This document shows, one piece after another, positions 57,823-64,000 of a stretch of 64,000 nt of DNA; the stretch's first letter is position 1, and every line of letters begins with the position of its first letter. The position numbers and the translations under genes are program-made. Under the pieces are notes generated by a model that did no database searches, was not told the DNA's origin, and saw only the letters and a program-made list of their open reading frames with translations. The stretch lies in NCBI GenBank assembly GCA_024449915.1, contig JAMZAV010003211.1, positions 1-64,000 of the forward strand, read 5' to 3'. The stretch is from Sweltsa coloradensis (lineage: Eukaryota > Arthropoda > Insecta > Plecoptera > Chloroperlidae).

Positions 57823-57985
57823 TATTTTATATGGTAATCACTTGGGTTTCTATTTAGAAGGTGTGGATGTCGAAGAGATGTTAAGAAGTCTTCGAGAAGT
57901 TCTCAAGAGGATGGATGCTTGGTTAAAAACTCAGGAACTTGATATAATTTTACTATAACATTTTTATGATTTTTTACAAGGCTAA

Positions 57986-58286
57986 TTGGATGAGCGAAGC
58001 AAAGATTCCATTCAACTACACTGGAGAAAAAGATCCGGAATGTTTTTGATTTTTTTCTTTTCTTTTTTCTGTTTGTATTTCTGTGTTTGTTAACACGATT
58101 CCGGCTAAACCGATACTCTAATTAACATGAAATTTTCTGGAGCCCTTCGAAATCTCTTATATTAGAACTGCCACGTTTTTGAGCGCAATCAAAAAATTAT
58201 TTCTCATGAAAATCGCAATTTTACGATTTTTTATATTTTTATTTACATGCTTTATCCGATTGTAATAATTGTTTCACAGAACCTTA
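57986..58286 (+). mobile_element. Helitron-like family A' element (A12), 3' truncated
   Basis: It starts TTGGATGAGCGAAGC, has the CCGGCTAAACCGATACTC block, and stops after CACAGAACCTTAATTC where repeat G begins. Confidence 0.7.
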
Positions 58287-59340
58287 ATTCTTTTTGGTCC
58301 CACGGTCCCCCCAAATTTCCCCCCTTGTGTTTTGGGCGCTAGATATTTATAATGGGGAAGAGCATGTTTTATTTCAAGTTTGTACAAATTACTACGCCTG
58401 AGTAATTACGCGTTTTGATTTTGATTTGATTTTCCCCGATTTCTATTGCTCGGTTTTGGTTTTGAAATAAAGTGATTGCGCATTAGGGACATCTAAGTGT
58501 GGTAACAAGTTTAAAAGTTTTAAAGATGAACAGTTTTCTCTGTATTACGTCTTATTCATGAGAGTACGAAATTACCTAGCTTTAAATAATTTTGATTCTC
58601 TCCGGTACCCGTTACCCAATTTTGCTTTCCATATTCAAAATTGATAAAGGATGAAAGATATCAAAGTGTATTCCACGTGTAAAACTTCTCACTTGTAGCG
58701 TTTTCTTCGAATGATTATTTTTTTAAGTTCAGAGTTGTTTTTGACATTTTGAGCCCACGGTCCTCCCAAATTTAGACCCTTGTGTTTTGGGCGCTATGTA
58801 TTTATAATGGTGAAGAGCATGTTTAATTTCAAGTTTGTACAAATGACCTCGCTTTAGTAATTACGTGTTTTGATTATCATCCTAATTTTGATTTTCTCCG
58901 GTATACACACATACACGATTTTGGTTTTGAAAGCAAAAGGCACTGCGCCTGAGGTACATCTAAGTGTGGTCCAAATTTCAAAGTTCTAAGATGCAGCGTT
59001 TTTTCTGTATGCTCTTTTTTCTCCGTGGAGAATTAGCTAGCTAGCCAGCTAGCCCCCAAGGCAGAACGCATGATCTCATTTTTGCAACTCTGTATGCCAG
59101 CTACCTTTTATCATAGTGTCAGGAGTTAATGCGTTCTGCCCTGGGAGTAAAGAGAAATTCAGAATGTCATATCAGCTCATATACCGAGTTTCCAGATTGT
59201 TAATCTTTCGGGGCGGCGTGTGCAGATAGCTGAAAACCCCCCAACTCGGGTAGCTGTATACAGGGGTGCGAGTTCGTCGTCGCCAAAGCAGTCGCGTGCG
59301 CTTGGTTGCGGACGGCGACCGTCGCCCTTGATAAACTCAA
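58287..59340 (-). repeat. Interspersed repeat G, copy 2
   Basis: Inverted partner of 47100-48049, from GGTCCCACGGTCCCCCC to GGCGACCGTCGCCC. It contains CTAGCTAGCCAGCTAGC. The left end interrupts A12. Confidence 0.65.
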
Positions 59341-59367
59341 ATGCAAATGTCCCCGAGTACTCAACAC

Positions 59368-59425
59368 ATGGATTCAAGCCCCAGCAGGGATAATTTTTTT
59401 AAATTCTGAATTGTATTAAACAAAT
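59368..59425 (+). repeat. SINE 3' fragment (S3)
   Basis: GATTCAAGCCCCAGCAGGGAT, then TTTTTTAAATTCTGAATTGTATT, matches the B-box to 3' side of S1 and S2, with the B box mutated. Confidence 0.55.
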
Positions 59426-59904
59426 TATAGAACATGTATTTTGAATGCAAACATACTATTTGTCCAAGAAAATAACTCCATTTAAACCCACTATATAGTG
59501 AATTTGGGGTACAAGCATGAAAATTGGTTAAAATGTTCTTTACTACGGAAACGCTAAAGTCGTTGTTAAACGAGTAAGTGAGCCATGTGTATAGTACCCG
59601 GTATCATTCCCCATACTGAACTAGATCCAGCAACATCCCATTTCCTCCCATATACCCAAGGCTGGATCTAGTTCAGTATGGGGAATGATACCGGGTACTA
59701 TACACATGGCTCACTCACTTGTTTAACAACGACTTTAGCGTTTCCCTAGCTATTTAAATTGAACATTCAAAATGCGAATCGTGTTCGAAACGTATTAGCA
59801 TGAAACATTAACAAATTTCAAACATAAAACAAAATCACCTAATTTTTATTTCCCATTTAACACCCCTCAAAAATAATATGTGGGTGTAAAAATATAAAAA
59901 AAAG

Positions 59905-59980
59905 TTCTAACTAACGGGCATCGAACCCCAACCCTCCGTGCGGTAGGCTAAATGCTTACCACTGGGCCATGTCAGCCAGG
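59905..59980 (-). repeat. tRNA-like segment within C2
   Basis: Same segment as 14944-15018 (GGTTCGATGCCC, TGGCCCAGTGG on the minus strand). Here the A box fits the consensus TRGCNNAGNGG better than in C1. Confidence 0.6.
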
Positions 59981-60235
59981 TAGATCTCGTCCCGCTAGCT
60001 GCTACTAAACAAATGCTATCGATATTTTTAAAAATCACATTTTTATTTATTGTAGGCTTAAATCGCTTTGGATCTAGCTGATTTTGTTAACAGATCTCAG
60101 TAAACTCGTACTGGATGGCTGTTTAAAATTTCAACGCAATCTGTACAGCGGTTCGGCTGATTTTCGACGTACAGACACACAGAATCACAGAATGAGGGCC
60201 GTTTGAGTTGAATGGAGACACTCAGTCGCTCCACT

Positions 60236-60990
60236 GGGGCGCTCTCCGAAGCCCCACTCTCCGATACCCCACCAACCTTTTTAGTCTCCGATGCCCCACT
60301 CTCCGATGCCCCATCTACCTGCTTAAGAAACCCATGTTACACCACGCAATATAAGCACACGGTCTCTTACGCGGTAAATTCAAATGTTAAAAATATAATT
60401 CTCTATTGAACAGTCTTGTGTCTCGTTTTCAAACCTGCCTGTATTGTAAGGGGGGGGGGGATATTGCCACCAAATATTTTTTGGACCAAAATATTTATAG
60501 GTAAAGGGGTTAGGTTAGGTTAGGTTAGGTTAGGTTAGGTTAGGTTAGGTTAGGTTAGGTTAGGTTAGGTTAGGTTAGGTTAGGTTAGGTTAGGTTAGGT
60601 TAGGTTAGGTTAGGTTAGGTTAGGTGGTCATATAGCTTAACGAACGATAATACCACTAATTATAAAACAGACACGACTCAACCATTGAACTCAACTAAGA
60701 TTGAATAATATTCTTCAATACGGAGAGACTTTCATAAAAAGTTAGTGATTATAGAAAATATTCAATTCAACTACAAACATATATTAATACATGTAAATAA
60801 TCAGTTTGAGAAGACTATTCAATATACCATGCACTTTGAACTCTTTGCATTTACCGCGTTGTGGGAGTGCACTGACATTACGTGGTGTAACATGGGCTTC
60901 ATTAGCAGGTAGGTGGGCTATCGGAGAGTGGGGTATCGGAGACTAAAAAGGTTGGTGGGGCATCGGAGAGTAGGGCTTCGGAGATGCGTC
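60236..60990. mobile_element. Palindromic, Mutator-like element with 9-bp target duplication
   Basis: The inverted arms 60236-60387 and about 60848-60990 contain repeated TCTCCGATRCCCCAC units and end in CGCNTCTCCGAAG. CGCTCCACT is duplicated outside (60227-60235, 60991-60999). Long arms plus a 9-bp duplication fit Mutator-like (MULE) or foldback elements. The interior has no transposase but holds a TTAGG array. Confidence 0.75.
60510..60625 (+). repeat. (TTAGG)n telomere-type array, 23 units
   Basis: 116 bp of perfect TTAGG, the canonical arthropod telomere motif, within a mobile element rather than at a chromosome end. The perfect units suggest recent expansion. Confidence 0.95.
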
Positions 60991-61010
60991 CGCTCCACTC
61001 CCTCGTTTAA

Positions 61011-62440
61011 TTACTGACATTGAAAACTGATATGGATCCACCGATGAATCGACCCCATTTTCTCACTGGAGGTCAAAATGTAAAAATAATTGAAAAATAC
61101 ATATTTGAACGATATATAATAATATAAAGTGTATGTATATATTAATTATTATTTTAGCCATATTTCATGACCAACTAAATTGTTTAAAGGAGCTAAAGAC
61201 CCCAAATTTTTTTTTTTTTTACCACGTGATCTATAGCACAATACTACACTAAAATGACCGTTTAAAAAATTATATCTTTTAACTGTGATTTAAAACGAAT
61301 TTTTCAATTATTTGGATCCAGAAATTTACGAAAATTAGTGTTTTGGGAAATTTCTTAAATCGGCTTTAACCTGCTACTTTTTTGGTCCACATAGATACTA
61401 GAGCATAGTACCAATCTAAAATGCCCCTTTATAACATCGTGTCTTGAAACTGTGCCCAAATATACCCTCAAACACGCAAAAATATGCATTCCAAAATCAC
61501 ACCCCATCTTGGTAATCAACATATTTTGACCGAACTTTGTCCAAATTACAAAACAAAATAATATAGGGAATTTACAGAAAAGGCTGTAGAGTACGTCAAT
61601 AATGGCCAATATTTTTTTGGATCGAAATCCTCCAAGGTCACGGGGCATAAAGATCCTCCCCATGTTATTTCTTATGGGAGATTTTTGCCGATGGGACCTA
61701 GCTCGAAAAATGTCATGTTTGACAATTTTTTGGGAGGTCATGGTGGCCCCAATAATTTTTCTGTTACTTGCTTAATTCATTACTAGGTAGCCTGAATGAA
61801 ATATATTTTTTGAGTTAAGCTGTTAAATACCCCTTTAAGGGAAACAAATTCAAATTGTAAAACTAAATTTTATTTAGGTCAGAGAAGGTAAAATAGGTAA
61901 AATAGTGTTTTTCTCTTAAAATCGACCAAAATTGCAATTTGTATTTATTTTGTTATTTTGTAAAATCTGATGCGTAATAATGTTTGTGGTAAGTACCCTT
62001 TCAAGGTCAAAATGGGTCGATTTATCGCGGTGGATCCATGATCAGTTTTCAATAAGTTAGTAATGAAGTACATTTTCACTAATTGATTTTTTCAAACAAA
62101 TTGTTTAAGAAAATAGCGCCATTTTAGACCCACTTTAGTGCATTTGGGGGTACAGATATGAAAAATGGTGCAAAAGTACTATCATTACTAACTTATTGAA
62201 AACTGATAATGGACCCACCGACGAATCGACCTCATTTTCTCACTGGAGGTCAGAATGTAAAATTAATTGGGAAATACCCTTTTCCACAATTTTGTTTGTT
62301 TTTGTTTGTTATTTTAGGTATACAAAATTGAGGAAAAAAGGTCCTTTTTAATTATTTCCATATTTTGACCTCCAGTGAGATTATGGGGTCGATTCATCGG
62401 TGGATCCATATCAGTTTTTAAGAAGTCAGTAAAAAAGTAC
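61011..62440. repeat. Cluster of inverted copies of one ~95-bp module
   Basis: The module (GAAAACTGATATGGATCC, CCGATGAATCGACCCC, CTCACTGGAGGTCA) occurs at 61013-61110 (+), about 62020-62070 (-), 62195-62280 (+) and 62340-62435 (-). The last two form a hairpin with a loop of about 60 bp. The region between (61130-62020) is AT-rich and non-coding. It probably represents nested foldback elements. Confidence 0.6.
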
Positions 62441-64000
62441 ATGTTTACTATTTTCATGCTTTTATTCCCATAATGCACTATAACTTCTAGTGAGTCTAAA
62501 ATGGTGCTAGCTTCTTCTTCAACGAAGGCGAAGGCACTGGAAACAAGCCTGGCTGATGTGCAGTGTGCACACTTTACGCCGGGACTGTTTTATTAATTTG
62601 TGGCTGTTGTCAGTTTCAATCGCAGCCCATAATTTATTTCAAAGTGACATATGGTGACAGCATGCATAGAGATGTGTGTTTTACTCAAACGACGAGAAAT
62701 GGGTTTTTAATTTTCCTATTTCATATCAAATGAAAACGCACGGCACTTACACTTACTATAGAAAGGTTTCCTTAACCCATGGTCCCATACTATTATTACC
62801 ATTAAGTATAGAACGTTAAAGCGTATATTAGTCACTCAACGGTTAAAGGTTCTATACTCACTGTTATTACTAGTTAAAAATATATGTTTATGTTTTATCA
62901 AGAGGGGAGACTTGCATTGCGAATGAGATAATCATTGTCAAAATATGAATCAGGAAGCCGACTTGCGTGCGTGCGATAAAAGATGGATGTTGATTAAATT
63001 TTGCGTTGTGTTGCTATAGAACACGCAGTTGGCGCCTGATTGGTCTAAAACCATGGTACAATGATATCTCTGTGTGGCTAGGTATGACACTGCGCATCTC
63101 CGCCGCGAGTGTGACGTCAGCAAGATCGCAGCGGCCGTGCATAAGACGCACGTGTTCATTGCTTTGCTATGCATTTCCAATCTATTTGGTGGACCGCGTC
63201 TGGGTTTTTCTGTATACACACACATTGTTTATTAATACTGTGCTAGTGACAGCTTACTACATTTTTCCATTAGTAATAAGCTGGCATGGTTTTCATTAAG
63301 TTCAAACTTCAAAATTAATCAAAACAGATTCATGTGCCCCATCTCTATGGGATCTCTCAGAGCAGTGTGTATTCTTCCTTCTGGCTGCAAAGACTAGAAG
63401 TCTTTATGGAACAGTTCTGTGGTCCAGATATTATCTCGTTCGTGAAGAGTAAACAGTTCGCTCGATTTTGTGTCAAACATATCCATCCATAGTGAATTTT
63501 GTTGTTAGTGGGTTTATGGACGTATGAACGATAAAATGTTGACTTTCCTCGAGTGTAACAACGCCAGTCAGTATACGTGGACGTAATTGATATTAGGCCT
63601 ACTTTTCGTTTTGCGTGTCCAAAATTAATAATAATTTTAATAGACTTTAAAAATAGTTATAAAAAGTAAAAGAAAAGATATCAACCCTCAACGATTCCTT
63701 TACTTTACGTCGTCAAATAAGATTTTTTAGATTCAATCAAAAGTCCTTAGAACTACATTGACAGAGAAAATATGATAATATTTTTACTCACGCGAATGTG
63801 CATCTGAATCAGATAAAACAACAGACTGAAGATCGTCCACCTAAAGAACATGCCGACGGAAACAAACATTCGTGAGTGCGGAAATGTTTTATTTAATTAT
63901 TATATTGAAGAAGTAGGCGTATTTATTAGTAATGCTTTAGCGGATGGCGATGTTAAGTTGATTTACAAATTGATTACAATCAACTTTCAAGGAGATTGCT
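62441..64000. other. No gene seen
   Basis: There are short frames only; 62950-63225 and 63006-63299 on opposite strands have no recognisable similarity. No repeat partner within the window. Confidence 0.4.

Larger units (their letters stand above)
55985..57960 (+). pseudogene. LINE RT remnant interrupted by family A elements
   Basis: Motif A GKVGAVFVDLRKAFDS is readable at about 56009-56055, then motif-B-end RPLLFILYIDYL at 56222-56260. After A11 the RT resumes at about 57850 with YLEGVDVEEMLRSLREVLKRMDAWLKTQEL, the segment after the catalytic box. A10 and A11 and a local duplication of about 125 bp (56222-56345 and 56348 onward) interrupt it. Confidence 0.7.
59545..61010 (-). mobile_element. 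Helitron-like family C element (C2) with inner insertion
   Basis: CTACGGAAACGCTAAAGTCG (59545; CTAGG decayed) to CTCCCTCGTTTAA (61010). The 3' terminal palindrome spans 59545-59750, with an intact inner CTAG end. Without the palindromic element at 60236-60990 it has C1 length. The flanks match an uninterrupted repeat near 62184/62185, which serves as empty site. Confidence 0.85.

Overview
The window looks like a piece of an invertebrate, most likely arthropod, nuclear genome. It is AT-rich and intron-bearing, and it is filled with nested transposable elements. It holds BEL/Pao and Ty3/gypsy LTR elements, several LINE lineages, tRNA-derived SINEs, a 116-bp array of TTAGG (the common arthropod telomere repeat) and an R4/Dong-type LINE sitting in TAA repeats. 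No bacterial gene organisation is present. I cannot name the species.

One host gene is convincingly visible: two coding exons of a Rabin8/GRAB-type (RAB3IP/RAB3IL1) Rab guanine-exchange factor on the minus strand (39339-39552 and 39753-40355). A 1.15-kb palindromic TA-flanked MITE lies 23 nt upstream of the acceptor of the second of these. The other exons were not recognised.

The dominant feature is a set of more than 20 short non-coding elements, here called families A, B, C and D. They share a 5' end of type TTNN..GCGAAGCGAGCG, a subterminal repeat of that 5' end near the 3' end, and a 3' hairpin AACGC..GCGTT followed by CCTAG. They insert without target duplication, next to a T. Several paralogous empty sites inside the window fix the boundaries to the base. 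This is the architecture of Helitron-like (Helentron/HINE-type) non-autonomous elements; no Rep/helicase gene is present here.

Layout: 1-5540 decayed LINEs (one Dong-like) and two head-to-head family A elements; 6036-7145 two family D elements; 7292-35622 a gypsy-like element (Gypsy-1: 970-bp LTRs, gag, ATAC flanks) apparently split by nested insertions, including Gypsy-2 (11574-15768, TSD ATAGT, itself carrying a LINE and a family C element), a complete BEL/Pao element (16730-23413, TSD GTGCG), tRNA-like SINEs and family A elements; 35778-38715 family B and A elements and TAA microsatellites; 38826-41549 the Rab-GEF exons and MITE; 41815-46254 family B elements, one interrupted by a LINE; 46715-53075 interspersed repeats and a 179-bp-arm hairpin; 53276-57960 LINE fragments with family A insertions; 58287-62440 further repeats, with a family C element carrying a Mutator-like palindromic element that holds the TTAGG array. 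The last 1.5 kb shows nothing recognisable.

Coding sequence of the mobile elements is broken almost everywhere, often by single-base indels. Because the nearly identical BEL LTRs also differ mainly by 1-nt indels, part of the breakage may be sequencing error.
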